Notes under the pieces: model-generated
Told to the model about the DNA's origin: nothing
Seen by the model: the letters and a program-made list of their open reading frames with translations, nothing else
Databases searched by the model: none
Program-made: the position numbers and the translations under genes
Assembly: GCF_016127915.1 (NCBI RefSeq)
Contig: NZ_CP066059.1
Location: forward strand, 1,632,001 to 1,696,000
DNA length: 64,000 nt
Origin: Streptococcus oralis
Lineage (GTDB): Bacteria > Bacillota > Bacilli > Lactobacillales > Streptococcaceae
Reading direction: 5' to 3'
Part shown: positions 30,496 to 38,595 of the stretch, piece after piece
How the letters are laid out: every line of letters starts with the position of its first letter
How positions within the stretch are numbered: the stretch's first letter is position 1

Positions 30496-31235
30496 TGCTA
30501 AATTTACAATTAGAATTTATCAAACTAAAAAGACGGTCTTTCTTGCTATCCTTGATTGCTATTGTAGCAGTGGGCTTGATTTGGAGTAGCGTTGTTATCA
30601 AATATGAATTACCTAAAACACATGAGGCCTATAATGCCATTTATACCATGACTTACTTGAATGATTTTATTTTGCCACTTTTCATTGCAGTTTTAGCGTC
30701 TAGACTACTGGAATTGGAACATCTAGGCAAAACTTTTAAACTCTTGCAAACCAGTAACGAAAGTCCTTGGCAACTTTTTAAAGCTAAATTGACTGTGATG
30801 GCTATTTTTGCCTTTGTTGTCAGTTTGATTCAAACGCTTTTTCTGAAATTTATTATTCAAGGCATGCAGGTCAGTGTGACACCTGTTTCATTGAGTCTCT
30901 TTTTGTTCACAACTTTTTTGGTTTGTCTCTTTCTGTCTTGTTTACATCTTTGCTTAGCTTTTATCTATCCAAAGCCAAGTGTGACAGTAGTAACAGGCTT
31001 AATTGGTTCCTTCCTGTCATTTATAGGTATCGGTGCGTTACCAGTTCCTATTCGTATTTTCATTCCTTGGCAATATTTCTCTATGATGGGAATCGCTAAA
31101 CGGGTGGCTGGAACTAACACTTATCTTTTTCAATACGATAATGCTTATCCCTTTAAATTAGTCGTATTATTGCTTATCATTTTTTTAAGCATCTTTGCCA
31201 GTAAAAAACTCATTGGAAAGGCGGATCTATTATGA
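30495..31235 (+). CDS. Lantibiotic-immunity-type ABC permease (LanE-like)
   Basis: This 246-residue membrane protein has six hydrophobic segments, beginning with a positively charged start (EFIKLKRRSFLLSLIAIVAV) typical of ABC-2 immunity permeases. It overlaps the ATPase gene by one base and the next permease by four bases. It is probably one half of the LanEG channel. The sequence is variable across the family, so the E or G label comes from gene order. Confidence 0.8.
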   Translation: MLNLQLEFIKLKRRSFLLSLIAIVAVGLIWSSVVIKYELPKTHEAYNAIYTMTYLNDFILPLFIAVLASRLLELEHLGKTFKLLQTSNESPWQLFKAKLTVMAIFAFVVSLIQTLFLKFIIQGMQVSVTPVSLSLFLFTTFLVCLFLSCLHLCLAFIYPKPSVTVVTGLIGSFLSFIGIGALPVPIRIFIPWQYFSMMGIAKRVAGTNTYLFQYDNAYPFKLVVLLLIIFLSIFASKKLIGKADLL

Positions 31236-31960
31236 TTATTTTTGAATTTAAAAAAATCAAAAAAAGTGCTATTCCGATAACGCTAATCTTCTTTAACCTT
31301 GTTGGGTCCTTATTGGGAGCAATGATTTACGCTCTCAATCGAAAGGTGCTCCTAGATGGTACACAAGCTCACGTCCTTTGGGGACAAACAGTTTTCTATT
31401 CCTCGCAGGTATTTACTCCTATTCTGATCGGGATTATCTGTTCCATCAGTTGTCAATTCGAGGAAAGTAATAAAAACTGGCAGCGCTTATTAAGTATTCC
31501 GGTTAAAGCCAATCGTATCATTTTATCAAAAATCACCAGCTTATCACTAGTCATGGCTATTAGTCAACTGATAGTTCTTCTCTTTTATATTATCAGCGCT
31601 TTGGTTTTGAAGGTACCTTTTGCAAATTATCTACTGGACTTTTTGCTTTGGTCTATCACAGGTTGGATAGCAACCATTACTATTGTCACCATTCAAATTT
31701 TTCTTAGTATTCGCTTAAAAAATTTCGCAGTGCCTATTCTTATATCAGCTATTTTGGCTATGGCAGGACTTATGACCCTCTTTATTGGACAAGGTCTTTT
31801 TAGAATTTTCCCTTATGCTCAGATTGCTGTTGGTGATCGAGCTCGTTCCTTAGTCCCTTTTACCTTATCTGAATTTATCCTTTTCTTAGTTGTTAATAGT
31901 GCTTATATTTTTGTCTTCTATACCTTAGCAGTTAGACAGCTTAAAAAGAGATTTATTTAA
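31232..31960 (+). CDS. Lantibiotic-immunity-type ABC permease (LanG-like)
   Basis: This 242-residue ABC-2-type permease has six membrane segments, a short basic N-terminus (FEFKKIKKS), and the conserved pattern CQFEESNKNWQRLLSIPVKANRI after segment 2, seen in LanE/LanG proteins. ATGA overlap couples it to the preceding gene. With the ATPase and the first permease it makes a complete exporter module. An IS remnant begins 81 bp after its stop. Confidence 0.82.
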   Translation: MIIFEFKKIKKSAIPITLIFFNLVGSLLGAMIYALNRKVLLDGTQAHVLWGQTVFYSSQVFTPILIGIICSISCQFEESNKNWQRLLSIPVKANRIILSKITSLSLVMAISQLIVLLFYIISALVLKVPFANYLLDFLLWSITGWIATITIVTIQIFLSIRLKNFAVPILISAILAMAGLMTLFIGQGLFRIFPYAQIAVGDRARSLVPFTLSEFILFLVVNSAYIFVFYTLAVRQLKKRFI

Positions 31961-32041
31961 TCTCATTTATAGTGAAAAACATGAAGAAAGCGAAGATTTA
32001 TCGTAATTGTTATACAATTAATGATCAGCAAATAAACAGTG

Positions 32042-33321
32042 GGCTCTTTGTCAACTGTAGTGGTTTGATGAAAAGTTATAACCTGGAGAGGACCAAATTG
32101 GTTCTCTCCTTTTTGATGTTCAAAGCAATGAGAATTCTAGTTTTAAAGTTGTCAAAGTTCCGGAAGCCAAAAGCATTTCGCTTGATGACTTTGATAAGAT
32201 TATTGGTAGCCTCTAGTTTTACGTTTGAGTAGGGAAGTTCCAGTGCATTCATGATCTTGTCCTTATCTTTCAAAAAGGTCTTAAAAACAGTTTGAAAAAT
32301 AGGATTTACAGAAGAAATTGTTTCTTCAATAAGAACAAAGAATGGTCAGCCTGTTTCTCTTGAAAATGAAATAGTAACAGTTGATAGAGCTCATAGTGCT
32401 CTCTAAGTTCCTGAGAGTAGGCAAGTATCTTTTCTAGAATCTCTTTATTGGTCAGGTGTGAGCGAAAAGTTGGTCGATAAAAACGTTTATCACTGAGTTT
32501 ACGGCTATCCTGTTGAATGAGTTTCCAGTAACGTTTGATCGCCCTGTACTCGTGCGATTTTCGATCCAACTGATTCATGATTTGGATGCGAAGGTGGTTC
32601 ATAGCTCGACTGAGATGCTGGACAATGTGAAAGCGGTCGAGGACGATTTTAGCAGAAGGAAATAGTTTTCTGGCAATATCGTAGTAGGGACTAAACATGT
32701 CCATGGTAATGACTTTCACACGACTTCTCACCTGTCTAGAATAGCGAAGGAAATGATTGCGAATAGTTGCTTGAGTCCGTCCATCTAGGATAGCTACGAT
32801 CTTTCTTGAATCAAAATCCTGTGCAATGAAGCTTATCTTACCTTTCTTGAAGCTGTACTCATCCCAGTTCATATGTTCTGGAAGGTAGTTGAGATTTGGT
32901 GGTTCTTTTTGACTAAGGAAGTCTCTGCGACAGCCATTTTCCCGCATACTTTACAGCGAAAACGGCGTTTTCTCAATCGAATAAGAGTTTTGTAGCCCGC
33001 ACACTCTAGATAGGGAATTTTAGATTCTTTTTAGAAGTCATATTTAGCCATTTGTCCTTGACAATCGAGATACTTAGGAGCAGGATAATCTAGCTTAGCG
33101 ATGACTTCCTTATGTGTTCTAGCATCCAGATAATCCAAGATTATGATGTTCTTGTCTTTAATTCCGAGTATGTTTGTGATAAAATTTAATTGTTCCATAA
33201 GATTCTTTCTAATGAGGGTTTGGTCACTTTTTCATTATAGGTCTTATGGGGCTTTTTTCTACAACAAAATCGGCTCTATAATTCCTATGGTGGCTTTACC
33301 CACTACAGAAATTATAGAGTC
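32042..33321 (-). mobile_element. Degenerate ISL3-family (IS1167-like) insertion sequence
   Basis: The left end is GGCTCTTTGTCAACTGTAGT and the right end is ACTACAGAAATTATAGAGTC, related inverted ends of the ISL3 type. The element is about 1.28 kb, shorter than full-length relatives because of an internal deletion in the transposase. No clear 8-bp target duplication is visible. The right end abuts the ABC ATPase reading frame, and the left end follows the LanG-like gene. Confidence 0.8.
32076..33198 (-). pseudogene. ISL3-family transposase, multiply disrupted
   Basis: Reading from 33198, the frame begins MEQLNFITNILGIKDKNIII, then has a stop after QMAKYDF (TAA for CAA), a Cys-containing zinc-finger remnant (ECAGYK, FRCKVCGK), and a frameshift. 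A deletion of about 50 codons follows KKNHQIS. The DDE core then reads NWDEYSFKKGKISFIAQDFD, ITMDMFSPYYDIA and VLDRFHIVQHLSRAMNH. Another frameshift near 32310 separates it from the C-terminus LEATNNLIKVIKRNAFGFRN. At least four lesions make it inactive. Confidence 0.88.
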
Positions 33322-33334
33322 GGCTTACATTGAA

Positions 33335-34021
33335 ATGAAACACAGCTACAAGCGTTACCAGGTTGGGGATACAGAGATTGTGGCTAATCGTGATGTGAAT
33401 TTTGAAATTGAAAAAGGGGAGCTGGTTATCATACTTGGCGCTTCAGGTGCTGGAAAATCAACCGTTCTCAATCTTTTAGGAGGTATGGATACCAATGATG
33501 AGGGGGAGATTTGGATTGATGGTGCCAATATTGCCAACTATAGTTCGCACCAACGAACAAACTATCGTCGTGAAGATGTAGGCTTTGTTTTTCAATTTTA
33601 CAATCTGGTCTCCAATCTGACAGCCAAGGAAAATGTGGAACTGGCTTCAGAAATCGTGACAGATGCCTTGGATCCAGAGCAAGTACTCAAAGACGTAGGG
33701 CTAGGTCATCGCCTGAATAACTTTCCAGCCCAGCTTTCTGGAGGGGAGCAACAGCGAGTCTCCATTGCACGCGCTATAGCCAAAAATCCTAAAATCTTCC
33801 TTTGTGATGAACCGACAGGTTCCTTGGATTACCAGACGGGGAAGCAAGTCTTGAAGATTCTCCAAGATATGTCTAGTCAAAAAGGAGCAACGGTGATTAT
33901 CGTGACCCACAATGGCGCGCTAGCTCCTATTGCAGATCGGGTGATTCACATGCGCGATGCCACGGTTAAGAGCATGACGGTCAATGAGCATCCGCAGGAT
34001 ATCGATACATTGGAGTATTAG
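33335..34021 (+). CDS. ABC transporter ATPase (MacB/LolD type), start altered by IS
   Basis: This ATPase partners with the FtsX-like permease that follows. Motifs are Walker [11 protein letters not shown] loop [17 protein letters not shown], signature [14 protein letters not shown], Walker [13 protein letters not shown] and switch IVTHN. The frame is open upstream into the ISL3 end. ATG 33335 gives [12 protein letters not shown] and loses only the first few residues. ATG 33287, inside the IS end, would add 16 IS-encoded residues. Neither has a clear ribosome-binding site, so expression may be reduced. The native start codon seems to have been removed by the IS. Confidence 0.82.
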   Translation: MKHSYKRYQVGDTEIVANRDVNFEIEKGELVIILGASGAGKSTVLNLLGGMDTNDEGEIWIDGANIANYSSHQRTNYRREDVGFVFQFYNLVSNLTAKENVELASEIVTDALDPEQVLKDVGLGHRLNNFPAQLSGGEQQRVSIARAIAKNPKIFLCDEPTGSLDYQTGKQVLKILQDMSSQKGATVIIVTHNGALAPIADRVIHMRDATVKSMTVNEHPQDIDTLEY

Positions 34022-34022
34022 C

Positions 34023-36725
34023 ATGAAAAAAACGTATCGGAAAGACCTATTTCAGTCAGTGACGGCTTCAAAGGGACGCTTTGTTTCTATCTTAACCTTG
34101 ATGATGCTGGGTTCTTTAGCCCTAGTAGGTCTTAAAGTAGCCAGTCCAAACATGGAACGCACGGCAGGGGATTATCTCCGTAAAGCCAATACCCTGGATC
34201 TGGCAGTAATAGCTGATTATGGCTTGGACAAAGAAGACCAAGACGAACTAAAGATCCTTCAAGGAGCAAGTGTTGAGTTTGGCTATATGGCAGACCTAAC
34301 CGTTGAAAATAGTGAAGAAGCGGTTCGACTTTATTCCAAGCCAGAGGGGCTTTCAACCTTCCAAGTGACAGAAGGGCGACTGCCAGAGGCTGATGAGGAA
34401 ATTGCCCTAGCCAACTTCTGGAAAGACCGCTATCAGATTGGGCAGACCATTACCTTTACTAAGAAAGAAGAAGGGAAGTCCGTCCTAAAATCCCAAACTT
34501 TTACAATTACTGGATTTGTTCAGTCGGGTGAGATGCTTTCTAAAAAAGACTTAGGGAGTGCTAGCAGTGGAAATGGAAGCTTGGCTGGCTATGGAGTAAT
34601 TTTACCCAGTCAGTTTGACTCAGATGTTTATAGTATTGCGCGTGTGCGCTATGACGATTTAAAAAATCTGGATACTTTTTCATCAGACTATAAGACCAAA
34701 CGAGCCCAACATCAGGAAGAGTTGCAAGACTTACTTGCTGATAATGGTCAAAAAAGATTGGCAAGTATCAAATCAAATGGGCAAAAGAGCTTGGAAGAGG
34801 GCAAAGAACAGCTCCAAACTGCTGAAAGCAACCTTGAAAATGGCAAGAGTCAGTTAGAGCAGGCCGAAAGTCGCTTGAAAACGCAAGAAGAACAAGCGAC
34901 CGCTTTACCAGAACCGCAAAAGAGTCAAATCGAGGGACATCTGACAAAAGCTAAGGAAGAACTGGCGACAAAAAAAGAAAAACTGGCTCAGACAGAGAGT
35001 GATCTAACTAAGGAAAAAGAGAAGCTTGAACAGCGTCAGAAAGACCTTGATGAACTGGCAGAGCCGAAATACCACGTATACAATCGCCAAACCATGCCAG
35101 GTGGTCAAGGCTACCGCATGTACAGCAATTTATCAACAAGTATTCGTTCTATCGGAAATATTTTCCCCGTGGTGCTATATATGGTCGCTGTAATGGTGAC
35201 CTTTACAACGATGACTCGCTTTGTAGATGAAGAACGCACCAATGCTGGTATTTTTAAGGCCTTGGGTTACCGGAACCGAGATATAGTTGCAAAGTTTGTC
35301 CTCTATGGTTTTCTTGCAGGAACTGTGGGAACCATTATAGGAACGCTTCTTGGACATTATCTCCTTGCAGGCGTCATTTCGGATGTTATAACAGCTGGGA
35401 TGGTCGTTGGGAAAAGCCAGGAGTATTTTTACTGGTCTTATAGCCTCCTTGCCCTAGCCTTGAGTTGGGTATCCAGTGTCTTGCCAGCTTATCTGGTGGC
35501 GCGGAGGGAATTACACGATGAATCAGCCCAACTCTTACTCCCAAAACCTCCCGTTAAGGGATCAAAGATTTTGCTGGAACGCCTGAGCTTTATTTGGAAT
35601 CGTCTGAGCTTTACTCATAAGGTTACGGCAAGAAATATTTTCCGTTATAAGCAACGGATGTTGATGACCATTTTTGGAGTTGCAGGTTCGATGGCTCTCT
35701 TATTTGCAGGTCTTGGCATTCAGTCTTCTGTAGGAGGAGTTGTCGAGCGTCAATTTGAACAAATCCAGCAATACCAGATGATTGTAGCGGAAAAGAGCAG
35801 TGCGACGGAGCAAGAAAAAGCAGATCTGGAAAGTGCCTTGCAGGCTGAATCTATCCATGCTTACCAAAAGATTTATTCTAAATCCATTGAAAAAGATTTT
35901 AAAGGAAAAGCAGGACTTCAAACCATCACCATGATGGTTACTAGTGGAGAAGACTTCAAGCCCTTTATCGCATTAGAGGAAAATGGCCAAGAGGTGGAGA
36001 TTACTGCTGGAGCGGTCGTGAGTCAAAAACTAGCTCAACTAGCAAATGTTAAGGTTGGGGACGAGCTGGAGCTTGATGGGAAGGAAATTAAGGTCGCGGC
36101 TATTTCTGAAAACTATGTTGGACACTTTGTTTATCTCAATAGAGCGACTTACGAACAAGTCTACGGCACCCGTCCTCAAGACAATACCTACCTAGTAAAA
36201 TTAAAAGATCCAACACCTTCCAATACGGAGAAAGAAGCGGCTAGCTTTATGGAAAAAGCAGCTATTTCTGGGGTAGTCCAAAATACAACGGCTATCCATC
36301 TCTTTGAATCCGTGGCTAGTTCGCTCAATAAAACCATGGCCATCCTTGTCCTTGTTTCCGTTTTACTAGCCATTGTCATCCTCTACAATCTCACTAACAT
36401 CAATGTGGCAGAACGTATTCGTGAACTTTCCACTATTAAGGTTCTCGGTTTCCATAATAAAGAAGTGACCCTCTATATCTACCGCGAGACTATGGTGCTG
36501 TCCCTTGTGGGGATTGCTCTCGGTTTGGTAGCTGGCCACTATTTACATCAATTTTTGATTCAAATGATTTCACCAGCCACCATACTTTTTTATCCACAAG
36601 TTAGCTGGGAAGTCTATGCTCTTCCAATCGTCGCAGTGACTGTAATCTTAGCTTTACTGGGGGTCTTTGTCAATTACCACTTGAGAAAAGTGGATATGCT
36701 CGAAGCCCTGAAATCAGTAGAGTAA
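34023..36725 (+). CDS. FtsX-like/MacB-type ABC permease with coiled-coil domain
   Basis: This is a 900-residue protein. It has an N-terminal membrane helix, a roughly 220-residue extracellular region, and a long charged coiled coil (about 240-350, Glu/Lys/Gln-rich). Three membrane helices contain the FtsX domain (VVLYMVAVMVTFTTMTRFVDEERTN). A second external domain and a second FtsX domain (LVSVLLAIVILYNLTNINVAERI) follow. ATG 34023 follows the ATPase stop by one base; the open frame to 33984 lies inside the ATPase. The domain layout is typical of permeases for lipids, peptides or lipoproteins. The substrate is unknown. Confidence 0.87.
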   Translation: MKKTYRKDLFQSVTASKGRFVSILTLMMLGSLALVGLKVASPNMERTAGDYLRKANTLDLAVIADYGLDKEDQDELKILQGASVEFGYMADLTVENSEEAVRLYSKPEGLSTFQVTEGRLPEADEEIALANFWKDRYQIGQTITFTKKEEGKSVLKSQTFTITGFVQSGEMLSKKDLGSASSGNGSLAGYGVILPSQFDSDVYSIARVRYDDLKNLDTFSSDYKTKRAQHQEELQDLLADNGQKRLASIKSNGQKSLEEGKEQLQTAESNLENGKSQLEQAESRLKTQEEQATALPEPQKSQIEGHLTKAKEELATKKEKLAQTESDLTKEKEKLEQRQKDLDELAEPKYHVYNRQTMPGGQGYRMYSNLSTSIRSIGNIFPVVLYMVAVMVTFTTMTRFVDEERTNAGIFKALGYRNRDIVAKFVLYGFLAGTVGTIIGTLLGHYLLAGVISDVITAGMVVGKSQEYFYWSYSLLALALSWVSSVLPAYLVARRELHDESAQLLLPKPPVKGSKILLERLSFIWNRLSFTHKVTARNIFRYKQRMLMTIFGVAGSMALLFAGLGIQSSVGGVVERQFEQIQQYQMIVAEKSSATEQEKADLESALQAESIHAYQKIYSKSIEKDFKGKAGLQTITMMVTSGEDFKPFIALEENGQEVEITAGAVVSQKLAQLANVKVGDELELDGKEIKVAAISENYVGHFVYLNRATYEQVYGTRPQDNTYLVKLKDPTPSNTEKEAASFMEKAAISGVVQNTTAIHLFESVASSLNKTMAILVLVSVLLAIVILYNLTNINVAERIRELSTIKVLGFHNKEVTLYIYRETMVLSLVGIALGLVAGHYLHQFLIQMISPATILFYPQVSWEVYALPIVAVTVILALLGVFVNYHLRKVDMLEALKSVE

Positions 36726-36750
36726 TTCAAGCGTTTAAACAGTAAATCAG

Positions 36751-36779
36751 TTGACAAAGTCCCTGCTTCTTGGTAGAAT
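36751..36779 (+). promoter_or_regulatory. Promoter of rpsO
   Basis: TTGACA (36751-36756), 17 nt, TAGAAT (36774-36779) is a near-consensus sigma-A promoter. Confidence 0.85.
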
Positions 36780-36791
36780 AAGAACTGTCGT

Positions 36792-36850
36792 AAAGACAAA
36801 TAACTTCTTCTTGGTTACAGGCATGCCAACCTGTCACTCGGATGAAGCCA
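36792..36850 (+). promoter_or_regulatory. Structured rpsO 5' leader, possible S15 autoregulatory site
   Basis: The leader can form ACAGG/CCTGT inside an outer CTTC/GAAG pairing (about 36807-36848). S15 proteins often repress their own mRNA through such leaders (known in several bacteria). No consensus for streptococci was available to me, so the assignment is tentative. Confidence 0.4.
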
Positions 36851-36869
36851 AATAAAAAGGAGAAACATC

Positions 36870-37139
36870 ATGGCAATCTCAAAAGAGAAAAAAAATGAAA
36901 TCATCGCACAATATGCACGTCACGAAGGTGATACAGGTTCAGTAGAGGTTCAAGTTGCTGTCCTTACTTGGGAAATCAACCACCTTAACGAACACATCAA
37001 ACAACACAAAAAAGACCACGCTACTTACCGTGGATTGATGAAGAAAATCGGTCGCCGTCGTAACTTGCTTGCATACTTGCGTAAAAACGACGTTAACCGT
37101 TACCGTGAGTTGATCAACTCTCTCGGACTTCGTCGTTAA
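36870..37139 (+). CDS. rpsO: 30S ribosomal protein S15
   Basis: This 89-residue primary 16S rRNA-binding protein has the family signature [27 protein letters not shown], then KDHATYRGL and [13 protein letters not shown]. Standard length. AAAGGAGAAA precedes the ATG. Codon use is strongly biased, as expected for a ribosomal gene. It is transcribed alone from a strong promoter and ends in a TTCG-loop terminator. Confidence 0.98.
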   Translation: MAISKEKKNEIIAQYARHEGDTGSVEVQVAVLTWEINHLNEHIKQHKKDHATYRGLMKKIGRRRNLLAYLRKNDVNRYRELINSLGLRR

Positions 37140-37165
37140 TCTGCTTTATTTTCTACTTACATTGC

Positions 37166-37230
37166 GTTGTCACCTTACCTCGATATACTAAAGTATTATC
37201 TTCGGTTACGGTTCCTAGCACTGTAAGGTA
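37166..37230. repeat. BOX-like intergenic repeat, copy 1
   Basis: About 65 bp (CACCTTACCTCGATATACTA onward to CACTGTAAGG) recurs at 39276-39338. It has terminal inverted CACCTTAC/GTAAGG bases and an internal ATACTAAAGTAT palindrome. Its core resembles that of the BOX element at 3199. The family is not certain. Confidence 0.6.
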
Positions 37231-37244
37231 AAATAAACCAGATC

Positions 37245-37266
37245 ATCTCCCTTCGGGGAGATTTTT
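37245..37266 (+). terminator. rpsO terminator
   Basis: ATCTCCC, TTCG, GGGAGAT, then T5: a 7-bp stem with a stable tetraloop. Confidence 0.9.
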
Positions 37267-37292
37267 TGTTTCACTAAAATTTTTATACAATC

Positions 37293-37476
37293 TTCGGCTC
37301 ATCGCCTAGTCTATAAACGGTTTATCCGGCAAGAATCATGATGCTAAGGGCGTTAAAAATCCGTATGAAAATAGGGAAAGGAAACAGTGTTCGATGAACA
37401 CAAGGAGTTTCATCTTTTTCACTAGGATTTTAGCCCGAGCTCAAATCAGCTCTCTGATATTCAGAGAGCTTTTTTA
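37293..37476 (+). ncRNA. Candidate small RNA of about 180 nt
   Basis: This 210-bp stretch has no open frame but shows a possible -10 (TACAAT, about 37284), a perfect hairpin GTGTTC-GAT-GAACAC, and a perfect terminator AGCTCTCTGA-TAT-TCAGAGAGCT-TTTTTT at 37448-37476. The -35 is weak. I recognise no known riboswitch or tracrRNA in it. Its 3' part (37417-37455) is repeated at 39217-39255. Confidence 0.4.
37417..37455 (+). repeat. 39-bp direct repeat, copy 1
   Basis: TTTCACTAGGATTTTAGCCC and the next 19 bases match 39217-39255 with one difference (A/G at 37438 versus 39238). The copies lie exactly 1800 bp apart and bracket the CRISPR array and cadD. Both run into a terminator. Confidence 0.85.
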
Positions 37477-37481
37477 TTGAG

Positions 37482-38297
37482 GTTTTATCGGTCACAATTT
37501 TGGATACTACAAAAACCTAGAACATGAAGTGATGTTTTATTTAGGAGGTTTTATCGGTCACAATTTTGGATACTACAAAAACCTATCAGCGTTTTACTAT
37601 CATTTGGGTCTGGTTTTATCGGTCACAATTTTGGAGACTACAAAAACAGACACAAGCAGGTGATATCTCTGCCTATAGTTTTATCGGTCACAATTTTGGA
37701 GACTACAAAAACAGACAAGCTGTCGCCAAACATGGTCAACTAGTTTTATCGGTCACAATTTTGGAGACTACAAAAACCGATTCGGGAGCTTGTTCAAACT
37801 CATAAGCGTTTTATCGGTCACAATTTTGGAGACTACAAAAACTAGATTTCAACCAGTCTCTTATCAACCAGTGTTTTATCGGTCACAATTTTGGAGACTA
37901 CAAAAACCTGGATTATGAAGTGTCAACGGCTGAAGACGTTTTATCGGTCACAATTTTGGAGACTACAAAAACACTTTTACGTCGCAAACCAGACATCAAA
38001 TGTTTTATCGGTCACAATTTTGGAGACTACAAAAACAGGTATTTGTCAATATCGGTGGGATTTCAGGTTTTATCGGTCACAATTTTGGAGACTACAAAAA
38101 CGCAGATGTTGAAAAAACATTGATCAATCGGGTTTTATCGGTCACAATTTTGGATACTACAAAAACAAATCAGACAAGTCAAAACCATTCCCCTGAGTTT
38201 TATCGGTCACAATTTTGGATACTACAAAAACTCGCCAGACTTGATGGAGCTTCATGGGCTTGGTTTTATCGGTCACAATTTTGGATACTACAAAAAC
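37482..38297 (-). CRISPR. Orphan CRISPR array, type II-A-like, 13 repeats and 12 spacers
   Basis: Thirteen 35-bp repeats start at 37482, 37548, 37613, 37678, 37743, 37808, 37873, 37938, 38002, 38067, 38132, 38197 and 38263. The 12 spacers are unique, 29-31 bp. On the minus strand the repeat begins GTTTTTGTAGTCTCC, close to the S. thermophilus CRISPR1 repeat (GTTTTTGTACTCTC), and ends GATAAAAC. Immediately upstream on that strand is ATTTGAG, the leader-end motif of type II-A systems, so the array reads right to left. Repeats 1-2 and 11-13 have GGATAC where repeats 3-10 have GGAGAC (plus strand). No cas1, cas2, cas9 or csn2 gene and no clear tracrRNA is in the window. Confidence 0.95.
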
Positions 38298-38334
38298 CTC
38301 AAATGGTATCAGCTAATGACACCATGAAGGTGCG
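38298..38334 (-). promoter_or_regulatory. CRISPR leader remnant
   Basis: On the minus strand this ends in ATTTGAG directly before the first repeat, preceded by an imperfect palindrome ATGGTGTCA-TTAGC-TGATACCAT. A hairpin starts only 37 bp away, so the leader looks short or truncated. No promoter is evident. Confidence 0.6.
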
Positions 38335-38365
38335 CAGTTACTCGGCTTTTCAAGCCGAGTAACTG
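38335..38365. repeat. Perfect 14-bp hairpin beside the CRISPR leader
   Basis: CAGTTACTCGGCTT, TTC, AAGCCGAGTAACTG. It has no T-run, so it is not a normal terminator. It may be an element end or a factor-binding site. Confidence 0.7.
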
Positions 38366-38391
38366 TCTGCAAGCCCCCTCGGAGAGCCCAC

Positions 38392-38427
38392 ACTTTACGA
38401 AGTAAAGTATAGTATGTTATACTTTAC
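38392..38427 (+). promoter_or_regulatory. Overlapping palindromes over the cadD promoter
   Basis: ACTTTAC-GAA-GTAAAGT (38392-38408) overlaps GTAAAGTATA-GTATGT-TATACTTTAC (38402-38427). TTTACG (38394-38399), 18 nt, TATACT (38418-38423) is a plausible promoter inside them, so a dimeric repressor bound here would block transcription. No regulator gene is adjacent. Confidence 0.65.
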
Positions 38428-38469
38428 ATGGAAGTAGTCACCGAATTTCAGTTAGAAATTACTTTGTAA
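38428..38469 (+). CDS. Possible 13-residue leaderless mini-ORF
   Basis: ATG at 38428 opens MEVVTEFQLEITL and a stop. It starts only about 5 bases after the -10 hexamer, so it would be translated from a leaderless transcript or not at all. It may be the relic of a longer gene. Confidence 0.2.
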   Translation: MEVVTEFQLEITL

Positions 38470-38491
38470 CTACGTTTTGAGGAGGAGTAAA

Positions 38492-38566
38492 ATGCTTTCC
38501 TACGTTCGACATTACCCACTAGCGATAGCTAAATTAATGTGTCTGTGCTCTCCTAAAATCTGCTAA
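38492..38566 (+). CDS. 24-residue Cys-rich leader peptide upstream of cadD
   Basis: An excellent ribosome-binding site (GAGGAGGAG, 38479-38487) precedes ATG 38492, which encodes MLSYVRHYPLAIAKLM followed by CLCSPKIC and a stop. The last eight residues contain three Cys. It lies between the palindromic promoter and the cadD-like gene, 29 bp before the cadD start. A regulatory leader peptide or metal-binding micropeptide is possible. No homologue is known to me. Confidence 0.4.
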   Translation: MLSYVRHYPLAIAKLMCLCSPKIC

Positions 38567-38595
38567 TTTATTACTGACTAATACAGGAGGCTTTT

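Noticed and set aside
29587..31960. Complete lantibiotic biosynthesis cluster
   Set aside because: No precursor peptide, LanB/C/M or LanT gene is found on either strand around the immunity genes.
31972..32232. 86-codon plus-strand frame at the left end of the ISL3 element
   Set aside because: It is antisense to the transposase C-terminus on the minus strand, which shows clear family motifs.
37293..37420. tracrRNA next to the CRISPR array
   Set aside because: No stretch with convincing complementarity to the repeat was found, and the hairpins do not resemble known type II nexus structures. It is kept only as an unassigned small-RNA candidate.
37482..38297. Plus-strand orientation of the CRISPR array
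   Set aside because: The left flank ends ATTGAG, one base short of the leader motif, but follows a terminator. The minus strand has the exact ATTTGAG and a repeat start like S. thermophilus CRISPR1, so minus is preferred.
37566..38362. Several overlapping open frames across the repeat array
   Set aside because: They are read-through of the repeat units (each contains the same FYRSQFWRLQK or similar peptide) and have no ribosome-binding sites. The array is non-coding.
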